NCBI GenBank assembly: GCA_964469215.1
Contig: CAYXYB010000001.1
Location: 434,001-498,000 of the forward strand
Reading direction: 5' to 3'
DNA from: SKPS01 sp964469215
GTDB taxonomy: Bacteria > Bacteroidota > Bacteroidia > Bacteroidales > SKPS01
Length of the DNA stretch: 64,000 nt
In this document: positions 44,596-53,308 of the stretch, in pieces
Numbering within the stretch: position 1 is the first letter of the stretch
Layout: each line of letters opens with the position of its first letter
Made by a program: the position numbers and the translations under genes
Notes under the pieces: generated by a model
What the model saw: the letters and a program-made list of their open reading frames with translations, nothing else
Database searches by the model: none
What the model was told of the DNA's origin: nothing

Positions 44596-44685
44596 ATGCC
44601 AAGTGGAAAGAAGCGCAAGAGGCATAAGATGGCTACTCACAAACGTAAAAAACGTTTGAGGAAGAATCGGCATAAGAAGAAGTAG
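44596..44685 (+). CDS. 29-residue basic microprotein, COX24/AURKAIP1 (mS38-like) domain family
   Basis: An ATG frame of 29 codons encodes MPSGKKRKRHKMATHKRKKR plus nine more residues ending HKKK. Nearly two thirds of the residues are Lys, Arg or His. The K-R-H-K-M-x-x-H-K-x-K-K-x-x-R-K-x-R pattern is that of the COX24_C/AURKAIP1 domain, known from mitochondrial ribosomal protein mS38 and found as tiny proteins in Bacteroidota. A role on the ribosome or rRNA is therefore likely, by family and composition. It lies between HU and RNase E/G on the same strand, 29 bases after HU. It is too short for most gene finders. Confidence 0.8.
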   Translation: MPSGKKRKRHKMATHKRKKRLRKNRHKKK

Positions 44686-44859
44686 GTCTGATATCAGGAG
44701 GCACATCTTGTATGAGGAAAGGGGCATGTCGCCTATAAATCTATCTGATGCAGGATGTGCTTTCGGTGCCGGTATCATTATTGCTCCCGGGTTTATTCAT
44801 TGCATTGCATCGGCGAAACAGATGCGTTAGTCTGTTAAAAACCCAGAGAAACAGTACAG

Positions 44860-46413
44860 GTGAGTAAAGAAATTATAATTGATTCCACCCCTACCGAAGT
44901 CAGAATTGCTTTACTTGAAGACAAGGTGTTGGTGGAACTGCATAAGGAGGTCACTAACAGGCAATACACGGTTGGTGACATATACCTTGGAAAAGTAAGG
45001 CGCATAAATCCCAGTCTTAATGCAGCTTTTGTTGATGTAGGGCAAGGTAAGGATGCTTTTCTTCACTACCTTGATCTGGGTCCCCAGCTTCGATCACTGA
45101 TGAAGTATGCCAAAGCCGCTGCATCATCAAAAGATAATTCTTTTAGTATAGAAAAGTTTGATCTTGAGCCTGATATTGATAAATCGGGTAAGATGAGCAA
45201 TATTTTAAATCCAAATCAGCAGGTACTGGTACAAATATCAAAAGAACCCATTTCTACAAAAGGGCCCAAAATTACATCCGAGATATCACTGGCGGGAAGA
45301 AATATTGTATTGATACCTTTCTCAAACAGAATCTCTGTTTCACAAAAGATAAGAAGTGTTGAAGAGAGGAACAGGTTAAAAAGGTTGTTGCTCAGTATTA
45401 AACCAAACAACTATGGTATTATAATACGCACGGTAGCCGAGGGCAAGCGAGTTGCTGAACTTGTGGCCGATCTCAGTGATCTTACATCGAAATGGGAAAA
45501 AATAACCCGTAAACTTGCCAATACCAAAGCTCCTGCAAACATCCATCGTGAAATGGATCGTTCATCAGGTATGGTCAGAGATCTTGTAAATGAATCGTTT
45601 AACAGCATTATAGTTAACAACGAAGAACTTTACGAAGAATTGAAGAGTTATATCAGGTCAAGGGTTCCTGAAAAAAGTGATATTGTTAAGCTTTACAAAA
45701 GCAAAAAAGGGATATTTGATCATTATGGCATTGATATCCAGATCAAGAATGCCTTCGGCAGGAAGGTTACCATGAAGGATGGATCAACATTGATCATCGA
45801 ACATACCGAAGCAATGCATGTGGTGGATGTCAATTCAGGTTATCGCATGAGCAAGGATCTTGAACAGGCACAGAATGTTCTTCAGACAAATCTTGAAGCG
45901 GCCCGTGAAATTGCCCGCCAGCTAAGGCTTCGGGATATGGGTGGTATTATTGTGGTTGATTTTATAGACATGCAGAATAAAAACCACCGCAAGGAGCTTT
46001 TCGAGACCCTGCGTGATGCCATGAAGGCTGATAAAGCCAAACATTCTATTCTGCCGCCTACTAAGTTTGGACTGGTGCAGATCACAAGGCAACGTGTCAG
46101 GCCGGAAGTTGAGGTGAAAACACTTGAAAAATGTCCTGTCTGTAGTGGATCCGGAGAAGTAAAGGCAAGCATTGTGCTGATAGATGAAATAGAAAAAAAT
46201 ATTGCATATCTGCTCAGGGAACAGAATGCCGGTTATCTCAAGCTCACAGTTCACCCCTTCATATATGCTTTTCTTACCAAAGGGCTGTTTTCGTTAAGAT
46301 GGAAATGGTACCGCAAGTATAAAAAGTGGATAAGGCTTGCTCCGGATTCTGCTTACCACTTTATGGAGTATCGGTTCTTCAACAAGCTGGATGATGAGAT
46401 AAATCTTGTCTGA
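44860..46413 (+). CDS. rng: Ribonuclease E/G family endoribonuclease
   Basis: A 517-residue RNase G-type enzyme, starting at GTG. The N-terminal S1 RNA-binding part (GDIYLGKVRRINPSLNAAFV) is interrupted by an insertion (about 85-125), then an RNase H-like and DNase I-like catalytic core. Magnesium ligands are Asp323 in VDVNSG and Asp367 in VVDFIDM, and the zinc-link cysteines are Cys425 and Cys428 in CPVCSG. It lacks the long C-terminal scaffold of E. coli RNase E, so it is RNase G-like. It processes rRNA and starts mRNA decay. A 174-base leader separates it from the microprotein gene. Confidence 0.94.
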   Translation: MSKEIIIDSTPTEVRIALLEDKVLVELHKEVTNRQYTVGDIYLGKVRRINPSLNAAFVDVGQGKDAFLHYLDLGPQLRSLMKYAKAAASSKDNSFSIEKFDLEPDIDKSGKMSNILNPNQQVLVQISKEPISTKGPKITSEISLAGRNIVLIPFSNRISVSQKIRSVEERNRLKRLLLSIKPNNYGIIIRTVAEGKRVAELVADLSDLTSKWEKITRKLANTKAPANIHREMDRSSGMVRDLVNESFNSIIVNNEELYEELKSYIRSRVPEKSDIVKLYKSKKGIFDHYGIDIQIKNAFGRKVTMKDGSTLIIEHTEAMHVVDVNSGYRMSKDLEQAQNVLQTNLEAAREIARQLRLRDMGGIIVVDFIDMQNKNHRKELFETLRDAMKADKAKHSILPPTKFGLVQITRQRVRPEVEVKTLEKCPVCSGSGEVKASIVLIDEIEKNIAYLLREQNAGYLKLTVHPFIYAFLTKGLFSLRWKWYRKYKKWIRLAPDSAYHFMEYRFFNKLDDEINLV

Positions 46414-46433
46414 AAATCAGGAGAAATTCTGTT

Positions 46434-46910
46434 ATGGCACAAAAACTCCTGACAGCTGAAGCTGCACTCACAAGAGCCCGGAAATACTGTTCATATCAGG
46501 AACGGTGCTCCTCCCAGGTAACTGAATGGCTAAAGAGACTTGGAATGACTGATAAACAAGCAGTGCTTATCATCAGTGATCTGAAGAAAGACAATTTTAT
46601 TGATGATGAACGATATGCAAGGGCTTTTGCAAGAGGCAAATTCAGAAATAATGGATGGGGCAGAATAAAAATATTGCAAGGGCTTCGGGCATACTCATTA
46701 ACTGATGAAATTATCAACACCGGCATTCAGGAAATAGATGATGATGAGTATTACAACCAGGCCGAAAGGCTAATTGAAAGAAGAATAAAATCTGCCAGCT
46801 CTCAGAGAGAGCTTACATACAACCTGAAGCTGCGGATTATGACCTGGGCTTATTCCAGAGGCTTCGAGAAGGAGCTTATAAAGGAAATTATTGAACGTTT
46901 TTGTAAATAA
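46434..46910 (+). CDS. recX: Regulatory protein RecX
   Basis: A 158-residue helical repeat protein that binds RecA filaments and limits their activity. The RecX pattern is clear: ARKYCSYQERCSSQVTEWL, then FIDDERYARAFARGKFRNNG WG around residues 55-76, and a third repeat ending in RGFEKELI. It lies 20 bases after rng and 7 bases before the prfB start, so the three are probably one transcript. RecA itself is not in the window. Confidence 0.92.
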   Translation: MAQKLLTAEAALTRARKYCSYQERCSSQVTEWLKRLGMTDKQAVLIISDLKKDNFIDDERYARAFARGKFRNNGWGRIKILQGLRAYSLTDEIINTGIQEIDDDEYYNQAERLIERRIKSASSQRELTYNLKLRIMTWAYSRGFEKELIKEIIERFCK

Positions 46911-46917
46911 CAGAATT

Positions 46918-48010
46918 ATGATCCTTATTGAACAGAAGAAAGAGTATCAGGAGAGGCTGGTTGCCTTGAGGAGGTATCTTTGACATTGACAAAAAAAGAA
47001 CACAGATAGATAAGCTAGAGGAGATGACGGAATCTCCGGATTTCTGGAATGATCCTGCAAAAGCGGAAACAATCCTTAAGCAGATCAAACCGCTGAAGAA
47101 GTGGACAGATGCCTATGATGATTCGCTGAGCGCCTGGGAGGATTTTGAGGTAATCTGGGAGTTCAACAAGATGGAGGAGGCTACAGACAAGGAGGTTGAT
47201 GATCAGTTTGAAGTTTGCAGGAAGCTTATTGAAGAACTGGAATTTCTCAATATGCTGAGCAATGAAGAGGACAGGCTATCTGCAATGTTGCAGATAAATT
47301 CGGGTGCCGGAGGCACCGAGAGCCAGGACTGGGCTGAGATGCTTATGCGCATGTACCTCAGGTGGGGTGAGCGTCACAATATTGCCACATCAGTTATCGA
47401 CAAGCTCGATGGAGATGTGGCAGGCATTAAACAAGCTACCATAGAGTTCGATGGCGAGTATTCGTTCGGAAACCTGAAGGGGGAAAACGGCGTCCACAGG
47501 CTCGTAAGGCTTTCCCCATTCGACTCCGCCAACAAGAGGCACACTTCTTTTGCTTCGGTTTATGTGTATCCTGTTGTAGATGATAACATACACATTGAAA
47601 TCAATCCGGCAGATCTGTCCTGGGATACATTCAGAAGCAGTGGCCCAGGTGGTCAGAATGTAAATAAAGTCGAAACAGCGGTGAGGCTCAGGCATGCCCC
47701 GTCAGGTATCATTGTCGAATGCCAGGAAACAAGATCACAGATGCAGAACCGTGATAAAGCGATTCAGATGCTTAAGTCACAGTTATATGAGCTGGAACTC
47801 AGAAAGAAAAAAGAGGCGCAGGCAGAAATTGAGGGTAACAAGAAGAAGATTGAGTGGGGTTCACAGATCCGCTCTTACGTTATGCACCCTTACAAGATGG
47901 TTAAAGACCTCCGTACCGGCCATGAAACAGGCAATGTGAATGCTGTCATGGATGGAGACCTCGACCCATTCATCAAAGCCTTCCTGATGGAGTTCGGCAG
48001 CAGCAGGTAA
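46918..48010 (+). CDS. prfB: Peptide chain release factor 2, with programmed +1 frameshift
   Basis: Release factor 2, which reads UGA and UAA stops. Translation starts at the ATG at 46918 and runs 21 codons to CTT followed by an in-frame TGA at 46981-46983. A +1 shift at CTT continues into the main frame at 46982 (GAC). That frame carries the SPF anticodon-like tripeptide in VRLSPFDSANKRH and the catalytic GGQ in GPGGQNVNKVE. The total is about 363 residues, normal for RF2. The main frame alone has an in-frame ATG at 47024, but starting there would delete the N-terminal helix. The frameshift makes synthesis self-regulating: scarce RF2 slows UGA reading and favours the shift. Confidence 0.95.
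46969..46983 (+). promoter_or_regulatory. prfB recoding site
   Basis: AGGAGG (46969-46974), TAT, CTT, TGA, with a C following. This is nearly identical to the E. coli RF2 site (AGGGGGTATCTTTGAC): a Shine-Dalgarno-like element three bases upstream of the slippery CTT, then the UGA. Confidence 0.93.
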
Positions 48011-48042
48011 ATGTTTCCCAACACTAAATAACCGAATTTTTG

Positions 48043-48050
48043 TAAGTTTG
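48043..48050 (+). promoter_or_regulatory. Possible -7 box before the hypothetical outer-membrane-like gene
   Basis: TAAGTTTG, a full match ending six bases before the ATG at 48056. If used, translation would be leaderless or begin further downstream. Confidence 0.3.
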
Positions 48051-48055
48051 TGCTG

Positions 48056-48733
48056 ATGAATGAACAATCTGCAAAAGTGACCGGAGAGACAGTAATCTAT
48101 AAAACAGGTTCCTTTGGGACTGGTTGCCATGGTATTCCTCCATACCCTTTCCTGCTGGTTTTTATGTTTTTCATGCTTGCCATCCATCCGGTAAGTTCAT
48201 ACCCCATAGATACAATACATATCTCAAAGAAAGTTGACCCCGAAGAACGTTCAAAGGCTGGGTTCGGTATCGGGCTTGCATCCTGTTTAATACTCTCTTC
48301 GGAAGTTGACCAGACCATTTTTTCGGGATTCAATGTAATGTCAACATGGCACAGTAATGAGTGGATGCTTGAATTCCGTGGCAGGTTTTTCTTCGGAGAG
48401 CTTGACATATACCAGTTTGAAACAGCCGGCTACAGGCCTTTCAGTTATGAAAATCCATTATTCTATGCTGGTGGTGGAATAGGGTACGGTGGAATGAACA
48501 GGAAAAAGCTGCAGATCTCTTCCATAAATAATATGCCCTTCCAGGGATTGTTATTCTATAACGGTAACGGAGCTCACGCTTTCCTCGGCTTATCATACAG
48601 GATCCCTTACAAACCTGTATTTTCATTCAGGGTCGATCTGGACTATATGCTTACTTTATATAATATAGATGAGATCAGGATGCCCTCCGGGATAAGGCTT
48701 GCAGTAACAATCATTCTCAATTCACCCGATTGA
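48056..48733 (+). CDS. Hypothetical secreted, possibly beta-barrel protein
   Basis: A 225-residue frame from the ATG at 48056. A hydrophobic signal-like segment (FLLVFMFFMLAIHPVSS) sits unusually far in, at about residues 33-49, so a later start is possible. The remainder alternates hydrophobic and polar residues with many Gly and aromatic residues (FSYENPLFYAGGGIGYGGMN, FLGLSYRIPYKPVFSFRVDL), ending in a strand-like tail. This fits a small outer-membrane barrel, but no family is recognised. Its last 17 bases overlap the convergent gene at 48717-51701. Confidence 0.6.
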   Translation: MNEQSAKVTGETVIYKTGSFGTGCHGIPPYPFLLVFMFFMLAIHPVSSYPIDTIHISKKVDPEERSKAGFGIGLASCLILSSEVDQTIFSGFNVMSTWHSNEWMLEFRGRFFFGELDIYQFETAGYRPFSYENPLFYAGGGIGYGGMNRKKLQISSINNMPFQGLLFYNGNGAHAFLGLSYRIPYKPVFSFRVDLDYMLTLYNIDEIRMPSGIRLAVTIILNSPD

Positions 48734-51701
48734 CATCCATGCTTTCAATAGCATCGTATATGACCTGATGAACACGTTCCCTTACCCTGAAGAAATTTAT
48801 CTTCTGATTCTCTGTATTGGGATAAATCCTGTTCGACAGGAATACGAACACAATGCGGTTTTCAGGGTCTATCCATAAGCATGTTCCGGTGAATCCTGTG
48901 TGCCCGTATGTTACATCGGGGGCTGAAGTTGCAATAATGCCGCGCCCCGGAGATGGTATGTCGAATCCCAGGCCCCTGTGCCCGGTTTTCTGTTTTGTGG
49001 TGAACTGTTGAACAACCAGGGGATCAAGAAAACTTTTACCCCCGTAGCTGCCGCTGTCGAGAAGCATCTGGCCCAATACCCCAAGATCATGTGCATTGGC
49101 AAACAACCCAGCGTTTCCTGCAATACCACCAAACAAGGCTGCCGTCGGATCATGCACAGTTCCCTGTATCTGCTGACGACGCCACCTTATATCATTGGCT
49201 GTCGGTATCATCTCATCACGTCCGAAAACTTCAAGAGGATTGAATAAACAATACCGAAGGCCAAGAGGCTGATAAAACTCCTCCCGGAGATATATGTTCA
49301 AGGGTTTCCTGTTTACCGAATCTATCGCCTGCTGCAGAAAAACCATGTTGGCATCACTGTATAAATATTGTATCGAGGGGCTTATCCCAATCGACTTCAC
49401 CATTTCCCATAGTGTATCGAAATAGTTTCTGTATAGATACATGCCCTCTGCTACCATGATATCTGCACTGTCAGGTATCAGAACAGGTGAGTACATCTCC
49501 CGGTAACGGTTTATACCTGCTCTCCTGTCGAATGTGCTTAAAAATCCTGATATCGGAAGTGCCGGGGGAAGGCCTGAACGATGAGTCAGAAGTTGGCCGG
49601 ATCTTATCCGGAATACATTTCGTTCACGGGTGGAAATAAAAAGAACAGTGTCTGTAGCTATATATAAAGTGTCATTTATTGATTCAAAATTTTTATATGC
49701 AGATAAGATCTTTTCCCGTTCTCTCCGGCTTCCCTTCACAATAATGGTGTCGTTTCTGATTAGTGTGTCAGGTACGGTATATTCCATAGACGATTGCCGG
49801 TTTCGAAAAAATTTACCTATCGGATCGTCAACAGACATCTTTCCGGTTTGTGTCATCTTCATGAATGCAATTGTGGTGGCTGCAACCTTTGTGACAGAGC
49901 CCAGGTCATAAAGATGTGTCAGTTTTACTGCGGTGTCACTGTCGTAAGTTGTAGTACCATAAGCCCTATTGAAAATAACGTTGCCCTCCCGGGCAATGAA
50001 TACCTGGCAACCGGGGAAAGCACCATTCTGTATAGCTTCTGTAATAATTGAATCAATAAGGTTAAGCATCCGTGATGGGATACCTGCTGCCTCCGGCATT
50101 GTATGGTTCAGCCTTATTCTTGGAGTGCCGGATAAACCATCCCCGCCCCTGATTCTGACAGAATAGTCAAAAGGAACAACCCCATTGGCGCTGCTGCCCC
50201 CAAAAAGAGTATTGGCCAGATGCCGCTGTGTTATTGGGTGTTTATCCCAGGCGTGAATAACAACCGGCAAATCAAGAATATCTTCAAGGGATACAGGTTG
50301 CCCTATGTGTATAGTGACTATCTTCATGCCATCTGAAAGATTCTGCAGCAAATACAAAATATCAGGCTTCCAACCCTCCTCCACAATAAGTATGTTTATT
50401 GCCCGTCTGTCAAGGTTTATAATTCCTCCATTTCTATATCTTATAATCCTGTAATCTGCAAATAACCCCATAGTGTTGGTGAATTCTTCCATGTCTGTTT
50501 TTGATGGCAGATATACAGTATAGCCCGGAAGAAATCCCACTTCCCTGAAAGGTAAAAGCCCGGGTGAGTCCTTTAATCTTATTGTTGCTGCTTCCTTTAA
50601 GCCAATGAGCAACCTAAGGTATTGGGTTTCATTAAATGATTTGCTGGCAGGAGTCACGGGCTCTGCTGCCTGATTCTGCAACCATTCCCTGTATAAAAGT
50701 ATCCTCTTTGCCGCCCCATTTATAAGACTTCTTACATCCTTGTCATTGTTACACCTGCTGATTATAGATTGCACTACCTTTTCCTGCAAAGGCTTAGATA
50801 AGATCATGTCAGCTCCGGCATTAATCAAATCGAAAAAATCTTTCTCATGCCTTATATCTCTGATGGTAATTATTAGGCCGTAAAATCCAAAAGTGTCTTT
50901 AAGAAATTGTCTGAAGCTGTTTTGATATTGACGATTACTCTGGATTGAATCTATGAATATTGCCGGAAGTTCACCGGAGAGGATATTTTTATATGACACC
51001 ATCAAAACAGAATCATTATGATTTTTCGGATTGGCAATTTCCTTTATTATTTCAGGCAAAAGTGAAACGGGTATTACCCCTTTATCAAGTGCGATTTGAA
51101 CGAACCTTCGTATCAAAGATTCCTGCCGTCTTGCCAAAAAGGTGTCAGGAAGCTGTATGGAATGGTGCCGGTTTTCCCATAAAGGATAAATTGCCATTGA
51201 AACCCCTGCTGCCTTAATCTGTGCAAGATGATGGCGGAAATAGAGTTCAAGAAGCGAATCACTGCGTATACTGAGTAACTCCTGCTTCAACAACATCAAA
51301 GGATTGTCGGGTATGCTGTCAGGATTGTCTATTATTGACAGCGGGGGTGCAGCCATTCGGGACACACTTGTTTTAAAACTGTGATACCTGCTGAGTGAGT
51401 CAAAACTTAGAGATATACCACCTTTAATTAACGTAGAATCTGAATAATTGAAATCTTCGGCAAGATGCCGGTGCATCAGTATCAATTCAATTTTTTCACG
51501 GGTGCTCATCCGCATGAAAACAGAATCGGCCCACAATCCTGAGACACCTTGAAGGGGTATTGAATCCGAATCCCTGTCATAAGTTCTGAAAAAAGGCATG
51601 ACTATCATAAGCAACACTATTACCAATGAGGTAATCACTGCCAGGTTAACCCTGACGGATTCTCTTCCGGATATTCGGGTTTTTCCATCATTGTTTTTCA
51701 T
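48717..51701 (-). CDS. GH3-like (catalytically degenerate) / serine beta-lactamase fusion protein
   Basis: A 994-residue envelope protein with one N-terminal membrane helix (about 19-38). Residues about 60-540 follow the outline of a GH3 beta-N-acetylhexosaminidase: MSTREKIELILM, FGFYGLIIT, INAGADMIL, and the C-terminal-domain-like LANTLFGGSSANGVVPF. The catalytic features are missing: the KHFPGHG loop is replaced by PVSLLPEII near 211-219, and the nucleophile Asp after GLIIT is Ile280. Residues about 560-985 form a class C beta-lactamase/DD-peptidase-like domain with S602-V-T-K605, YSDAN and HTGFTG intact. It probably acts on peptidoglycan or its fragments in the periplasm; the GH3 part may only bind. 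Confidence 0.85.
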   Translation of the reverse strand: MKNNDGKTRISGRESVRVNLAVITSLVIVLLMIVMPFFRTYDRDSDSIPLQGVSGLWADSVFMRMSTREKIELILMHRHLAEDFNYSDSTLIKGGISLSFDSLSRYHSFKTSVSRMAAPPLSIIDNPDSIPDNPLMLLKQELLSIRSDSLLELYFRHHLAQIKAAGVSMAIYPLWENRHHSIQLPDTFLARRQESLIRRFVQIALDKGVIPVSLLPEIIKEIANPKNHNDSVLMVSYKNILSGELPAIFIDSIQSNRQYQNSFRQFLKDTFGFYGLIITIRDIRHEKDFFDLINAGADMILSKPLQEKVVQSIISRCNNDKDVRSLINGAAKRILLYREWLQNQAAEPVTPASKSFNETQYLRLLIGLKEAATIRLKDSPGLLPFREVGFLPGYTVYLPSKTDMEEFTNTMGLFADYRIIRYRNGGIINLDRRAINILIVEEGWKPDILYLLQNLSDGMKIVTIHIGQPVSLEDILDLPVVIHAWDKHPITQRHLANTLFGGSSANGVVPFDYSVRIRGGDGLSGTPRIRLNHTMPEAAGIPSRMLNLIDSIITEAIQNGAFPGCQVFIAREGNVIFNRAYGTTTYDSDTAVKLTHLYDLGSVTKVAATTIAFMKMTQTGKMSVDDPIGKFFRNRQSSMEYTVPDTLIRNDTIIVKGSRREREKILSAYKNFESINDTLYIATDTVLFISTRERNVFRIRSGQLLTHRSGLPPALPISGFLSTFDRRAGINRYREMYSPVLIPDSADIMVAEGMYLYRNYFDTLWEMVKSIGISPSIQYLYSDANMVFLQQAIDSVNRKPLNIYLREEFYQPLGLRYCLFNPLEVFGRDEMIPTANDIRWRRQQIQGTVHDPTAALFGGIAGNAGLFANAHDLGVLGQMLLDSGSYGGKSFLDPLVVQQFTTKQKTGHRGLGFDIPSPGRGIIATSAPDVTYGHTGFTGTCLWIDPENRIVFVFLSNRIYPNTENQKINFFRVRERVHQVIYDAIESMDVNRVN

Positions 51702-51833
51702 GTTACAACACCCTCTTAAAATCAGCTGATGCTTTCCGGTTCATAATATCAATCCGGGACTTTCGTGATCCTGAATTTAGTCAGGCTAAAATAGATCTTT
51801 TTCTGTCCGCTTTTACTGTTTTGCAGGAATCAT

Positions 51834-51841
51834 TAATTTTG
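51834..51841 (+). promoter_or_regulatory. -7 box of the osmC-like gene
   Basis: TAATTTTG, a full match 28 bases before the ATG at 51870. Confidence 0.4.
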
Positions 51842-51869
51842 CTGTCTGAACTTAAAACAATCCTCAACA

Positions 51870-52274
51870 ATGACTACGATAAGTACAATTTACAGGGGTA
51901 ATCTCCGTACGGAAGCTCTCCATCTTCAGTCAGCTACCCTTCTGATTACCGATGCTCCAACCGACAACCAGGGCAAGGGTGAAGCATTCTCTCCGACAGA
52001 TTTGCTGGCTGCCTCGTTGGGAAGTTGTATGCTGACAATCATGGGCATCTCTGCAAGAGAACATGGTTTCGATATTGATGGCACCAGGGTGGAGATTACC
52101 AAAGTAATGGCATCCAACCCAAGAAGAGTGTCTGAAATAATTCTGGATTTTACCTTCCCGCGAAACGACTATTCCACAAAACACAAAAAGCTTATTGAGG
52201 CAGCAGCCCGAAACTGCCCTGTGGCACAAAGCATCCATCCTGATCTGAAAAGGACCATTAACCTCAACATCTGA
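51870..52274 (+). CDS. OsmC-family peroxiredoxin-like protein
   Basis: A 134-residue OsmC/Ohr-superfamily protein, which reduces organic or fatty acid hydroperoxides by two cysteines. Both are present: Cys53 in AASLGSCMLT and Cys116 in AARNCPVAQS. The FSPTDLLAASLG start of the central helix is typical, as is the dimer-forming beta N-terminus. It is closer to the YhfA/OsmC branch than to Ohr. It is divergent from the GH3/beta-lactamase fusion and appears monocistronic. Confidence 0.93.
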   Translation: MTTISTIYRGNLRTEALHLQSATLLITDAPTDNQGKGEAFSPTDLLAASLGSCMLTIMGISAREHGFDIDGTRVEITKVMASNPRRVSEIILDFTFPRNDYSTKHKKLIEAAARNCPVAQSIHPDLKRTINLNI

Positions 52275-52478
52275 ATCAGCTTTTTGAACTTATTTGCTTA
52301 TTCAGTGAAACATTTCAGGAAATTTCCCTGTCTGTAAATTTGTATGTCAAAACAGTTACTGTTGATTGCAGTAGGCATAATTTTTATGTATCTTTACATT
52401 GTATTAATACCCCCTTTAAATAAGAAGGGTGAGGGTTCGGGGTATGTGACTAAATGTTTCACTCAAAAACCTGTTATC

Positions 52479-53300
52479 ATGAAAAACAGAACTTTACTTT
52501 TTGCCACATTACTGGTTGCAGCTTTAATGACTGCTGCCATTGAAGTTATCAGCTTTTCCATAGGAGCACCGAGCAATGCTTCCGGATCACCGAGCAATAA
52601 CGGATTAACCTGTTTGCAGTGTCATCAGAGCAATAGCAACCACATGTTAAACTGGATAACGTCAACAGAACTGAGCCAGGGGTATGTGCCGGGCACACAG
52701 TATAACATGAAAGCCAGGGCAGAACAATTTGGCTGCACCAAGTTTGGTTTCCTTGTAACAATTGAGAGGTTTGAAGGTACCAAAGCGGGAGTGCCTGTTG
52801 TGACGGATGCTACCAGGACACAACTCAAAGACACCTACTACATTACACATACACAGGCAGGTACATCAGGTCAGGATTCAGGTGTCTGGACATTTATATG
52901 GCATGCTCCCAGTGCCCCCATGGGCACGGTTTCACTCTACGGAGCCTTTCTGGCAGCCAATAATGACAACCTTAATACCGGTGACCAGGTCTATGTAACC
53001 TCTAAGGATGTTTTTCTTTTTGGAACAGCCGGACTGGCACATCTGAGTGCTTCGGAACTTAACCGGATGTTTGTTTGCCCCAACCCTGCAAACACCACTC
53101 TCAATTTACACCTTAGTAATGATGTTGAATCTGCGATTCTGAATATTATGGACATCTCAGGCCGCAAAGTAAAGGAAATTTCATGGGTGATGCCGAAGCA
53201 AATGAAGGTTGACGTATCTTCGCTGCCTGAAGGGGTTTATCTGCTTCATCTGTCGTGGAAAGATGATTATGCAGTTGCCAAGGTGGTAATAAGACGTTAA
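52479..53300 (+). CDS. T9SS-sorted secreted protein with a CxxCH motif (choice-of-anchor V-like)
   Basis: A 273-residue protein from the ATG at 52479, which gives a clean signal peptide; a longer frame from 52344 adds a hydrophobic segment ahead of it. After the signal comes a Gly/Ser/Pro/Asn stretch and Cys45-L-Q-Cys48-His49, a single c-type haem attachment motif. The domain to about residue 195 resembles choice-of-anchor V/Reelin-like domains (KFGFLVTIE, SGVWTFIWHAP). The end is a type A T9SS sorting domain (VCPNPANTTLNLHL … SSLPEGVYLLHLSW). PorU-type processing would release or anchor it. The haem and its role are unproven. Confidence 0.75.
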   Translation: MKNRTLLFATLLVAALMTAAIEVISFSIGAPSNASGSPSNNGLTCLQCHQSNSNHMLNWITSTELSQGYVPGTQYNMKARAEQFGCTKFGFLVTIERFEGTKAGVPVVTDATRTQLKDTYYITHTQAGTSGQDSGVWTFIWHAPSAPMGTVSLYGAFLAANNDNLNTGDQVYVTSKDVFLFGTAGLAHLSASELNRMFVCPNPANTTLNLHLSNDVESAILNIMDISGRKVKEISWVMPKQMKVDVSSLPEGVYLLHLSWKDDYAVAKVVIRR

Positions 53301-53308
53301 TCTACAGA

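Noticed and set aside
47024..48010. prfB starting at the internal ATG at 47024
   Set aside because: The upstream 21-codon frame, AGGAGG, CTT and TGA form the standard RF2 frameshift site and restore the missing N-terminus.
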